A stretch of DNA of 64,000 nt from Podospora bellae-mahoneyi (Eukaryota > Ascomycota > Sordariomycetes > Sordariales > Podosporaceae). The stretch spans positions 62,001-126,000 of the forward strand of contig NC_085881.1 in the NCBI RefSeq assembly GCF_035222275.1. Direction: 5' to 3'. Each line of letters begins with the position of its first letter. Position 1 is the first letter of the stretch. A program made the position numbers and the translations under genes. Below the pieces are notes generated by a model. The model saw only the letters and a program-made list of their open reading frames with translations, made no database searches and was not told the DNA's origin. This document shows, piece by piece, positions 55,000-64,000 of the stretch.

Positions 55000-55708
55000 G
55001 TCTGTCTGGACGTGAGGAGCTGTGTGGATGTTGAATGACCAAGAAAGCGTAGAATTATTGCAAGCCTTTTGAGTAATAGAAATGATCTGAACAAAACTGA
55101 AGCAGGTTGGATGCTTGTGATGGGAGCCCAATTGTGATCAGTTCGGAAGTAGTGTCGATCATACAATGTGTCGCTGCTAAAGTGCACCGTGCAGTCGCTT
55201 AAAGCATTAGAGTGTGTGCCGATTTAAGAACGACATGCATGAGAACAAATATGCCCAGAAGACTTATAATAATAGCGAAGCAATTCGTGTTTCAGTATTG
55301 GGGAGGCACACCGGCGGCACACATCCGGTGCTGGCTGATGAAAACTCGGGAGATGGCAATGTGTCTACCTAAACTCGAAAAGGCCTTGTTGGGACATTAC
55401 ATCTTCTCGGGGGTCTCTTTATGTCGATTAGCAGAAGTTGCACGGGTCACGCTTTCAGGGGTAAAAGGGGCTAATTGTTTTGGAAAGGAGTCTGTGCTCT
55501 CGAGAACCAAGATATCGACCATTCCGGGTTGAGTGTCATATTCCCTTGAATGTATACTCGTACACTGTAGATTGAATAGGTACTTATATGGCTTGCAACT
55601 TTTAGGTACCTTAGCTATCAATCAAGTCAAGTCTCAAAAGGTGGTTTCCACTCAATAGCACTTGTATCCTGAGTCTCTGCTGTTTACGCAGCTATGCCGT
55701 TATCCACG
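55000..55708. other. Intergenic, GGTACC motifs
   Basis: About 700 bases, containing TAGGTACCTTAG at about 55601-55612. No gene. Confidence 0.4.
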
Positions 55709-57064
55709 CTAGCCTTTGCTTTCATGGCCCACATGGCTGTCAACAAAATCGAGTACGGGTTGAACGTACGTTTCCCAGCCGTTGATGTTGCGACTCTGCC
55801 ATAATTACGTTAATATTGTTTCCATGGACGACGGCGCGACACATGCAGGACGGAATACCCACAATATACTTGAGATCATAGACATGTGGCTCCCCTTCTT
55901 CGTAACACTCCAGCACAGGAACCCCTCTGCTCTTCAACAGCTCTGCCATCCGGTAACTCTGATCAATGTGCACGGCCTCATCCCCGCTCCCATGCATGAA
56001 CGCTGTCGGCGGGTATGTTCCTTTCTGATCCTTCCTCAACACCCTGTACGGAGACATGTCTTCCAGAAATGCGACAAAGTCCTCTTGAGTTTTGAACTTC
56101 TCTCGATGCATCACTCCTTTTCTCAGTCCCTCCATGTCAAAGTTCAATGATCTTCTCATGTGCAGCTCGGCCTGCAGTCTGATGCGTCTGTTGTACTTGA
56201 AATCAGTGGCCCAGTACTGTTGTATTTGTTGTTCCGTGAGAACTTCTTGCTCGTTCCAGGCTAGTGCATCTGTCAACAGATTCTCTGGGTTTCTATCCTC
56301 GAGGAAAGCGTCGAGCTCGGCGTCAGTGAACTCTCCTTTCCATGGTGCGGGGTTGTCAGGCTTCCACGGTTCGAATTGAACGCTGTCACAAAAATGCGGG
56401 ATGGACAGAAAGTCCACCAAGCCATAGACGTCAACCACTGCTTTGGGAGGAGGAGATAGATGGGCGGCCATCAGCGTGACCAGGTGGCCGCCGGCAGATT
56501 CACCGACAAGAACGTATCTGTCCACATCGACTTTGTCCTCGCCGAGAAGAGAAGGAAGATTTGACCGAAGCCAAGAAACAGACTCCAGGCAGTCGGACAA
56601 CTGGTCATCGATTCTGGCTTGCGGGGCTAATCGGTAGTTGTGGGAGACCAAGTGGTAACCTCTGGCTCGAAATCCAGGACTGAGCCAGGGCAGAGGGGCG
56701 AAGTCTTGCTTTCAATGTCAGAACACTAAGAAACAAGATGGAAACGTCGGAGTTGACGGGGTTGAAGGGATATGTAGGAAGGTATACACAAATCACATAC
56801 GAGCACCGCCCAACCAACCGCCTCCGTGAGTCCTGACCGAAAGACAATGTTAGCAAGACCATCTACATCTCAAATGCAAAGATTGACCTATTACCATATC
56901 ACAAACGGAGCAGGCTCCTCAACAGGTGGATCTGCTGGCCATACCCTTACAGACAACTTGACACCATTCTCAGACACGAATGTGTGATCAGTGAAGCCAG
57001 GAGGTGCGCCAGGAGGTGCGCCATGGGGCAGGTTGAGATCAACAGGGGTGGCAGTCGACGCCAT
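55709..57064 (-). CDS. Alpha/beta hydrolase-3 (HSL-type esterase)
   Basis: Five exons. The start MASTATPVDLNLPHGAPPGAP contains a duplicated GAPP unit. The oxyanion motif WTHGGGWLGGA is assembled from exons 1-3. The long central exon carries VSHNYRLAPQ, the nucleophile elbow VGESAGGHL, GDEAVHIDQS (Asp region) and EPHVYDLKY (His). A final 3' exon, reached by a GTGGGT...CAG intron near 55765-55844, restores INGWETYVQPVLDFVDSH, as in relatives; without it the end would be abnormal. The likely role is hydrolysis of short-chain esters or amides in the cytosol. Family firm, substrate unknown. It appears intact. Confidence 0.87.
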
Positions 57065-57540
57065 TTTCACCAGAGCTACGCGAAAGTATGGTGTGCAAGG
57101 TGCAAGTCGGCAGCAGCTTGGGCGTTGAACGTGACGGGAAACAAGATGAAATCCGAAATGAGGGGTTAGATGGCTCGAGTGAGGGGCGACGGTGACATTG
57201 ATGGGCTCATACCCGAGAATGGCCACGTGACCTACTTGCCGTCTTGCTGCTGTCATCGGGTACCTAGATAGGTAGATACCTCGTTTTATTCAAAGGAGGA
57301 TTTCCTGCGTAACATATAAAAATCACTCTCTGGCCGATGTTGTATCTCGGTGGGCGTTCTCTCTCATCCATCGACTTCTGGTCTTGACCTGACGTGGTGT
57401 TTTCATTCCACCGAACACTGCCCTTTGAAAGATCAGGCACAGACCGGTCCCTCCCATGCAATGTAGGTACCCAGCCCTTGAGCGGTACGTTATACTCCGA
57501 GGGCCATAGCTTCTGGACTTCTTCTTAGACTCTTCCAACC
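57065..57540. other. Intergenic, GGTACC motifs
   Basis: About 475 bases with GGTACCTAGATAGGTAG near 57258-57274. No gene. Confidence 0.4.
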
Positions 57541-57984
57541 ATGCCTCCAAGAACCGTAGTACTACGCACTCCACGCGTTCTATATGCATACGCAGATTCA
57601 CACATCGAAAACACGTGGACAGGCAACGATCTTGCCCTCGCAGTGAATAATTTTCCACCTGTCAACGCCGTGAACCGAAATGGGCAAAAATTCGGAGGCT
57701 TTCCGGACCTGGAACAGGAAGTCCAGCGAGCCTTGGCAAGCCCTCGATGTGACAGTTCGGGTTGCAAAAAGGACCCGGTAGTTGGATTCCGGCTAAATAC
57801 CCATGTGGCTCGGGCGCTAAAGATACTACGAGACTGGCCTTTGCACTGGCATGTTGCTGGAGACCCATCGCCTGATGTAGGTATTTCCTTGTCCAGAACG
57901 AACAACGACAGACCAAGCCCCATCGTCCTCAGAGCCTTGACTGAAGTCGCGAGCAAGAGAGTCTACAGAGATGTCACGGCGTAG
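57541..57984 (+). CDS. Hypothetical 147-residue ORF, doubtful
   Basis: Intronless frame MPPRTVVLRTPRVLYAYADS to YRDVTA. No signal peptide, membrane segment or domain. Residue composition is ordinary. The only support is length and an ATG in fair context (CAACCATGC). It could be a chance frame or a lineage-specific gene. Confidence 0.3.
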   Translation: MPPRTVVLRTPRVLYAYADSHIENTWTGNDLALAVNNFPPVNAVNRNGQKFGGFPDLEQEVQRALASPRCDSSGCKKDPVVGFRLNTHVARALKILRDWPLHWHVAGDPSPDVGISLSRTNNDRPSPIVLRALTEVASKRVYRDVTA

Positions 57985-58660
57985 GTCGAGATCCCTGAGA
58001 TGAAGGACAGAGCCAGTGATAGTCAGAACCTGGAGATATCAACATCTGAAGAGAACTAACAGGCTTGACGCCACCTGCATATCAACACCAACCGCTTACC
58101 AGGTTTGCCCTCATTAAAGGACAATCAACGAAGATTGCACAAGTCTTTATGGATCACAGGTTCCTGGGATTATGACGATTGACGGCACGTGTAACTCAGC
58201 CATAGTCCATGGTGGCTCTTGGCCTGGCTACCAGGGAACACTACCCCATGGGGGAGTCCATTTCAAGTAAGCTGGACCCCATTCCAACCGGCCTGATTCA
58301 GGCTAATAGTCTAAAAGGAACATTCCATGAGGCTTGCCGTCCATATGCCTTTCTAAAAGCAACCGCCTTGGCGTACTAACGGACTCGCAAGCATGGCGAC
58401 TAGCCTCACGAACGCCACCAAGAGTGTGCTCGATGGATGGGTACGGGGTGTTCTCCGCCGAGAACCAAACTTATGTCTGGAGACATAGGGAAGCATGTGA
58501 ATTGGCAACGAGGTTCGAGCTGCCAAACCCTGGTTCCTGACATCAAGTAACAAGAATATAAAGAGGCAATGACCTGCGTTCAATTCATGCTACCCGGTTG
58601 TTGACAGCGGACAAGGAGAAGGGAAAATCGATCACACTTTCCGAACTATTGTCTTTCACC
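57985..58660. other. Promoter region of CE15 gene
   Basis: About 680 bases. A TATA-like tract (gaatataaagagg) lies near 58553-58565, about 100 bases before the CE15 start. No other gene. Confidence 0.5.
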
Positions 58661-60106
58661 ATGGTCTCGCAGACAGTTGTTTCCTCCCTCCTGGTCGTCC
58701 TCGGCGCCGCCGGCGTCAGGGCCCAACAACGCCAGAGTCTCTGGGGACAGTGCGGTGGTTCCGGCTGGAGCGGCCCTACAATCTGTGTTGACGGCGCGTG
58801 GTGCAACCCCCAAAACCAATGGTATCACCAATGCATTCCAGGCAGCGGTCCTTCCACGGCCCAGCCTCAGGTGCCTACCACCACTGCCAGACCAACAACA
58901 ACGCTCGTCACATCTGTTGTTTCCTCCACCACCTCCCCGTCGGGTCCTGTGGTGACGAATCCTCCCGTGAACCCTGGTACTTGCCCAAGCACACCGTCGG
59001 GCCTAGGAACACCAGTGGCCAACCAGCTCAACGACCCCTTCACCTTTCACAACGGAAACAAGGTCACCAGCAAGGCAGACTGGGCCTGCCGCCAGAGGGA
59101 AATCTCTGAGCTTCTCCAACGCTATGAGCTCGGAACTCTCCCCCCCAAGCCCAGCAGCGTGACGGCCTCCTTTTCAGGAAGCACGCTTTCCATCTCGGTC
59201 TCTGAGGGCGGCAAGTCCATTTCCTTCACCGTCTCCATCAACAACCGTCCTTCCGGGGCGGGTCCGCACCCGGCCATTATCAACTTTGGCACCTTTGGCG
59301 CGTCCCTCCCTGTCCCTGCTGGCGTGGCCACCATCAACTTCAATAACGACGACATTGCCCAGCAGCAGGGCGGCTCTTCCCGCGGCCGTGGTAAGTTCTA
59401 CGACCTGTACGGGTCCAGCCACTCGGCCGGTGCGCTCACCGCATGGGCCTGGGGTGTCTCCCGCATTGTCGACGCGCTCGAGCTCACCCAGGCTCAGACT
59501 GGCATTGACCCTACCCGCCTCGGTGTCACCGGCTGCTCGCGCAACGGAAAGGGTGCTATCGTGGCCGGTGCCCTCGAACCCAGAATCGCCCTCACCTTGC
59601 CCCAGGAATCAGGCGCTGGCGGCTCGGGCTGCTGGAGAATTGCCACATGGCAGAAGAACAACGGGCAGAATGTCCAGGATTCCACCCAGATCGTCCAGGA
59701 GAACGTCTGGTTCTCGCCCAACTTCAACAGCTACGTCAACAACGTTAACCAACTTCCTTTTGATCACCACTTGCTCGCTGGTCTGATTGCCCCCCGCGCC
59801 CTCTACGTCATGGAGAACGTGGATATGGAGTGGCTTGGTAAGATCTCGACCTACGGCTGCATGGGAATTGCCCGGAAGCAGTGGGAGGCTCTCGGTGTGC
59901 TGGACAACTTTGGCTACTCTCAGGTCGGCGGCAACAGCCACTGCAGCTTCCCGTCCAGTCAGCAAGGCAGCGAACTTAATGCCTTCATTGACAAGTTCTT
60001 GCTCAAGAGGAGCGGAGGCAACACCAACATCTTCAGAAGCACTCAGACTCACTCGAGCTTCAATCTCAACAACTGGAGCCCGTGGGCTGTTCCCTCTCTG
60101 AACTAG
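58661..60106 (+). CDS. CBM1 glucuronoyl esterase, CE15 (Cip2-like)
   Basis: Intronless, 481 residues. The signal peptide [21 protein letters not shown] is followed by a family 1 cellulose-binding module ([21 protein letters not shown], ending WYHQCI), a Ser/Thr/Pro linker (about residues 62-110) and the catalytic CE15 domain. The nucleophile is Ser in [12 protein letters not shown]; a Glu follows in [15 protein letters not shown]; His lies in [10 protein letters not shown]15 enzymes cleave ester bonds between lignin alcohols and glucuronic acid on xylan, outside the cell. In Trichoderma the relative Cip2 is co-expressed with cellulases (family knowledge). The upstream in-frame codon is not ATG, so the start at 58661 is preferred. 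Intact. Confidence 0.95.
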   Translation: MVSQTVVSSLLVVLGAAGVRAQQRQSLWGQCGGSGWSGPTICVDGAWCNPQNQWYHQCIPGSGPSTAQPQVPTTTARPTTTLVTSVVSSTTSPSGPVVTNPPVNPGTCPSTPSGLGTPVANQLNDPFTFHNGNKVTSKADWACRQREISELLQRYELGTLPPKPSSVTASFSGSTLSISVSEGGKSISFTVSINNRPSGAGPHPAIINFGTFGASLPVPAGVATINFNNDDIAQQQGGSSRGRGKFYDLYGSSHSAGALTAWAWGVSRIVDALELTQAQTGIDPTRLGVTGCSRNGKGAIVAGALEPRIALTLPQESGAGGSGCWRIATWQKNNGQNVQDSTQIVQENVWFSPNFNSYVNNVNQLPFDHHLLAGLIAPRALYVMENVDMEWLGKISTYGCMGIARKQWEALGVLDNFGYSQVGGNSHCSFPSSQQGSELNAFIDKFLLKRSGGNTNIFRSTQTHSSFNLNNWSPWAVPSLN

Positions 60107-60454
60107 ATGTGAAAGGGTGGAAGACAGGGCAAGAAAGACATGTGAAAAGAGTAGTTCTTGTATATAGTTAGTTACCCAGTCTTGACGAGATGTCTGATAA
60201 TGAACATACCTCACGATTGTGTCTCATGATGACCATGTTGTGTTTTTCTTGAGTGGTGGATGACAGAATGCCGCACATGATGGCTGCCCCGCTCTCGGAA
60301 GGCTGACGGGCACATGGCAGTTTGCCGCCGGCAACTTCCGCCAAGCAAAACAATCACGAGATCGGCGACTGCGACTTCATCCAAACATGCTTTCCTTTGG
60401 ACTTGCTCGGTGCCTGAACGCACACAAAACCTGGTATCAAGAAAAGCCTTGACA
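60107..60454. other. Intergenic, nothing recognised
   Basis: About 350 bases between CE15 and the membrane-protein gene. The frame of the next gene is open upstream of its chosen start but contains no family text. Confidence 0.4.
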
Positions 60455-61627
60455 ATGAACAGCCCGCGGTCGTCATCCCCGCCAGGGGCCAGGCTACGAC
60501 ACAACCCCATCCACAGCCTATCCCTCCGCTACCTTCTTATTGTGCCCATCCTCTTGGCCATAGCAACCGCCGTTGTCTTCTTGCAACACTCGGATACCAA
60601 CATCTATATGCTCTACTCACAATGCTATGCCCGTTCCCGCATCCCGTGGCTCAGTCATATTCCTCTGCTCGGAACTCCATCCTGCTTTCTTGTCTCCTTC
60701 TTTGGTGAAGCCGCGGCTTCTCTCCGCAGCTCGGCCATTCTCTCCGTCATCTTTGCCTTCCTCGCCGGCCTCCTCACTGTGTCGACTGTCGAGGCAGCCA
60801 GGATATGCAATGCCCCTTCGATCTTGATCGCCTACCCAACTGGCTTGTGGCTCATCTTCGACCTCATCGGTGGCGCCTTTGTTTGGGAGCTCATCATCAT
60901 CCCGGCCTTCTTCCACCGCAGCCGCGAAATCATCACGTCCCGTCGCCAGGACCTTCCTACTTCTGACGTCCCCTCAGCCGATCCGGCATTTGATGAAACC
61001 ATGCGCCACCTGACCAAGACTTCTGAGACCATCGCCATCCCCTTTGCCGTGGCCTTTGGCTTTGTTGCGCCATCCATTCTGATGCTGGCCTACACAAGCC
61101 CGGTGACGGTTCTCATCTGGCTGCTGTTCCCGCTTTGGACAACGTTTCTTAGACAGTCGGCCCGCAAGCTCACCACACTGTCTCTGGTCAAATTGAACGG
61201 GTCTTGGCAGGAAACTCTGCACCTCGAATCCAGCACTTTGGGTATGGTACGAGTCTACCTTCTTCCCATCCTGTGCTCGTTCGCCTCCCACATATTTTTG
61301 CTGTGGACTCTGTCCCAGCCAGACGATAGGAAAGAAATGACGCGGTCGACGCTAAAGTTTATTACCATCGACGCTTTTTTTGTCGGGTTGACGGTCCTGT
61401 ACTGGATCTTGGTCGAGGCCGGGTGGAGGGTGGCCGCTATGATGGTATTCACCTCGGTAGCACTTGGCCCTGGCGCGGGTGTTTGCCTGGGATGGGTCTA
61501 TCGGGAAGCGACACTCAATCTTGCAGGCGCTTCTGGGAGCGGAGTGACGGTTGTGGCGGTTGGTGCCGGCCCCGGGAGGAGAGAAGAAGGGGGTGAGCCA
61601 GGTGAAGGGACACCCCTCCTTCGTTAA
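60455..61627 (+). CDS. Polytopic membrane protein, function unknown
   Basis: Intronless, 390 residues from MNSPRSSSPPG; a non-ATG extension is not used. About eight hydrophobic helices: YLLIVPILLAIATAVVFL, AILSVIFAFLAGLLTVST, LWLIFDLIGGAFVWELIII, FAVAFGFVAPSILML, VLIWLLFPLWTTFL, VYLLPILCSFASHIFLL, ITIDAFFVGLTVLYWILV and a final one. A soluble loop with Arg/Ser lies mid-chain (FHRSREIITSRRQ). The C-terminus is Gly-rich and ends in EGTPLLR. No transporter or receptor signature is visible. I do not recognise a named family. It appears intact. Confidence 0.8.
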   Translation: MNSPRSSSPPGARLRHNPIHSLSLRYLLIVPILLAIATAVVFLQHSDTNIYMLYSQCYARSRIPWLSHIPLLGTPSCFLVSFFGEAAASLRSSAILSVIFAFLAGLLTVSTVEAARICNAPSILIAYPTGLWLIFDLIGGAFVWELIIIPAFFHRSREIITSRRQDLPTSDVPSADPAFDETMRHLTKTSETIAIPFAVAFGFVAPSILMLAYTSPVTVLIWLLFPLWTTFLRQSARKLTTLSLVKLNGSWQETLHLESSTLGMVRVYLLPILCSFASHIFLLWTLSQPDDRKEMTRSTLKFITIDAFFVGLTVLYWILVEAGWRVAAMMVFTSVALGPGAGVCLGWVYREATLNLAGASGSGVTVVAVGAGPGRREEGGEPGEGTPLLR

Positions 61628-62296
61628 GAACGAAGGATTTGTACATGTTTTGTAGAACCCATTGGCAAAGATATTCCAATTCCTTTTATACGTAGAGCCA
61701 AATTTGGTACATGCGTGTGCAGTTGTCGATTTGCAATTTGTTGGCTCATACTGAGCACCCACAGGGACTTTTTTGCGAGGAGAGGCGCCATTGCGGTGTG
61801 TGTACGGGGCGTGGAGAACTCACCCAGGCTCCGGGGCAGCTTTGTCTAGAGGTCTGAGAATCGAACAACATCTGGGTGGTGTACAAATCAAAGCACAACA
61901 GTGTAGGTAGGTAGAGCAACGGTAATTAGATGTAGAAGACTTCGGCAAGACAACCGGGCAAGAGGGTGATCAAATCAAGCCCGTTCTCATATTAACAATG
62001 CTTCCACAGAGCCCCTCAAGGTCAAGGGCCAATATCCCCACAAGACCGTCGAAAGCATGTATGTTAAACTCTGGGAGGCGAGAAATATTGCTGCACAACT
62101 TGATGGCCTGCACCAGCATCAATTACCTAAAAGAGACTGCAGAGGCGTGGGAGAACGCAGTTGACCTGACCCCCACTATGCGGAGAATGGCGACACCAGC
62201 CCCCGGAATGGCGTAAACATGGCTCACCCAATAAAAGTAAAAACGACCCATCTGGCAAGACCACACACTGTCACATTATCTATAAAGTCTTCAGAC
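61628..62296. other. Intergenic, nothing recognised
   Basis: About 670 bases, with a GTAGGTAGGTAG run near 61903. Convergent 3' region; no gene. Confidence 0.4.
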
Positions 62297-64000
62297 TCAC
62301 ATGTTCGACCCTGTAAACTGCTGGTTGGGCCATCCAGTCGGGAATGTGGACCAGTCCATGCCGTACAGCTCCGGCCCAAAAGTGAAACCGCTCAACACCT
62401 CCTCAAACGCATTACTCCCCGTTGTCACGCCGCTCGCGTGTGAAGGTGCCACAGGCGCCGGTATTGGTGGTTCTGTGACGGCAAGGCTTGGCAAGGCTAT
62501 TGATGGAGCCGATGTAGCTGGTACAGATGGCTGGAACGTGTACAAGGCTGCTGGATCCGGTGTGAGCTGTGCGTGGCCAGCAAGCCTGGTGTCGATGGCA
62601 GATTTGGTGACAGATGCAGGGTCACTGGAGTTACGAGTCGGTGAATCGGGCGCGCCTTCAGGGAGCTTTAAACCGTGGGTGATTATCCGTTCGATATCCG
62701 CTTGCTGGTGCCATGTCAGTCATCTGACGCCTCAGTCATGGTGATTAGAGTTCAAACACTTACAATACTCGCAGCGGCCGGCCCAGTGGTAGATTGCTGG
62801 GCGGCCCTTAAGCAAACAGCGGAGAGCTCTTGAACTCGTTCTAGGGTAAATGCTAAGTCACTTGTACCGGTTTGAAGCCCATGATACAGAGCCCTCGTGC
62901 ATTGATAAGCGCAGCCCGGCAGATCCAAGTCAGTGACAGGGACGCTGCTGCCCAGGGTCAGGAGCTGCGCAAACATATCAGCCATGGCCCTTGCGTGATT
63001 ATAGCAGCCCTGACGGCTGCGGGCAACAAGATTAGGATCCAGCTGCTGGAGCATCGGCCGAGGGAGCGCCTCGCGCAGTCCTTCCAGAAAGAGGCGGTAC
63101 AGATCGAGATGGCACTGTCGCCACCAAACGTGTGTCATGACAAAAATACCCAGCCTTGGTGAATAGGTTCGCAGACGCAGGTTCCCCTCGGACCATTTGA
63201 ACGACGGCGGCAATCGTTCCTCGAAGCCTTCCAGCTCGGCCAACAGCTCGGCGCATCGCAATGGGAGAGTGGTCAGATCCTGTTGAGACCACGATGAGGC
63301 GGCCTGAGAGGTACACTGCAATATCCTTGCACGCATCCACTGGATACGCACATGAAGGGCCATAAATCCGAGAGCATCCGGCATTGGCGCGGTTCCCATG
63401 CCGGGCTCTGGTGGTGGCGGCCTCAGGGACTCAGTGGCTTCTGGAAGGTCAAACTCGAAGTTCCTTTCGTTGCAGGGCAGGTGAACGTGGATTTGGCGCT
63501 CGGCATCGGGCCACAAAGCAACATCACGCTGGCCTGCGGAGATGGACGAATCGATCATGTACAGAGACCACATAAGTCGACGACGAGACTCTCGCGCCAA
63601 AAAACAGAGCTCTGGGTTTTCGTAGTTGAGTCGAAGAGCCGTGGCAAAGCGGCTGGCGAGTGCATGCAGCATAAAAGCACCCGAAAACCTTCTCGAGAAG
63701 ATGCGATGCTCAACCGCAATCACCAGCGCCTGCAGACGGACAATCGATGGTTTCTCCATTCCCGCCAAGCACAGTGACACGGCCTCTTCCATACACTGGC
63801 TTCCATACTCGGCCATACCCGGACCCAGGTCAGTCAGCAAAGCGGTGATGGCAATGAGAGCAAGCACAAGAGACCTGTCGAGGGACCCAGCGTGGTAACG
63901 CTCCATCAGCGATGCCCGATGCAAGAAGGAGAACTTGGGGATATGGTGTACATGACGAAAGAAGGCGTCAAAAGCGCGCAGCACGAGGTCCTCCTCGGGT
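62297..64000 (-). CDS. Fungal-specific transcription factor, 3' part (runs off window)
   Basis: The 5' end is outside the window. The visible part is at least two exons: 64000-62764 and 62704-62297, with a GTAAGT...CAG intron at 62705-62763. The protein carries the fungal_trans (MHR) domain: FFRHVHHIPKFSFLH, then the long helical core with ESRRRLMWSLYMIDSSISAG (family hallmark RRR-W-x-Y-x-D) and later WWRQCHLDLYRLFL. The C-terminus is Pro/Ser/Ala-rich and ends QFTGSNM. The Zn2Cys6 DNA-binding domain should lie beyond position 64000. The role is transcriptional regulation of an unknown set of genes. Confidence 0.88.

Overview
This window is nuclear DNA of a filamentous ascomycete, most likely a sordariomycete and perhaps Sordariales (inference). 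The evidence is short GT-AG introns (about 43-100 bases), intron-bearing tRNA genes, a fungal-type SRP54, a CBM1-tagged glucuronoyl esterase, a PTH11-like rhodopsin-domain membrane protein and many small secreted proteins. It is ordinary chromosomal gene space. I see no CRISPR array, no rRNA and no intact transposon or virus-derived element.

Layout. 0.4-5.7 kb: a microsomal P450, a hotdog-fold thioesterase with an in-frame TGA, an intron-bearing tRNA read as tRNA-Ala(CGC), and a TMEM53/PaxU-like hydrolase. 5.9-7.8 kb: class II fructose-bisphosphate aldolase in eleven exons. 9-16.2 kb: a DUF3237 secreted protein, a secreted precursor-like protein with many dibasic sites, a SET-domain protein with a signal peptide, a small conserved protein, and a decayed DUF1996 gene. 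16.2-18.7 kb is gene-poor with short repeats. 18.7-24.5 kb: DUF4419 protein, subtilisin-like protease, lipocalin-like protein, two-RRM RNA-binding protein. 24.9-34.6 kb: a frameshifted FAD monooxygenase, an SDR, a mucin-stalked single-pass protein, a 16-cysteine secreted protein, a Ca3427-like binding-protein fold, a GNAT acetyltransferase and a 12-cysteine secreted protein. 34.9-42.5 kb: SRP54, a GH47 mannosidase, an AA12-like sorbosone dehydrogenase, and a three-exon ABM-domain gene whose exons are too short to stand out as ORFs. 42.9-45.4 kb is a broken RecQ helicase. It is followed by 4.8 kb without a recognisable gene, then an MFS anion transporter (50.2-51.9 kb) and tRNA-Leu(AAG). 52.8-64 kb: a broken amidohydrolase, a rhodopsin-domain protein, an HSL-type alpha/beta hydrolase, a doubtful small ORF, the CBM1-CE15 esterase, a polytopic membrane protein, and the 3' part of a fungal-specific transcription factor that runs off the window.

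The genes do not form one pathway. SRP54 and GH47 serve the secretory route. About ten neighbours carry signal peptides (peptidase, AA12, CE15, DUF4419, DUF3237 and cysteine-rich proteins), which suits a saprotroph or plant-associated fungus. P450, monooxygenase, SDR, thioesterase and ABM genes are scattered without a PKS, NRPS or terpene synthase.

The most striking global feature is gene decay. DUF1996, RecQ and amidohydrolase genes, and possibly the thioesterase and FAD monooxygenase, carry in-frame stops or frame changes beside otherwise healthy genes. Several of the stops are one C-to-T change away from CAA, CAG or CGA. The best candidates for undescribed biology are the dibasic-site precursor at 10.5-11.6 kb and the secreted SET-domain protein at 11.7-13.3 kb.
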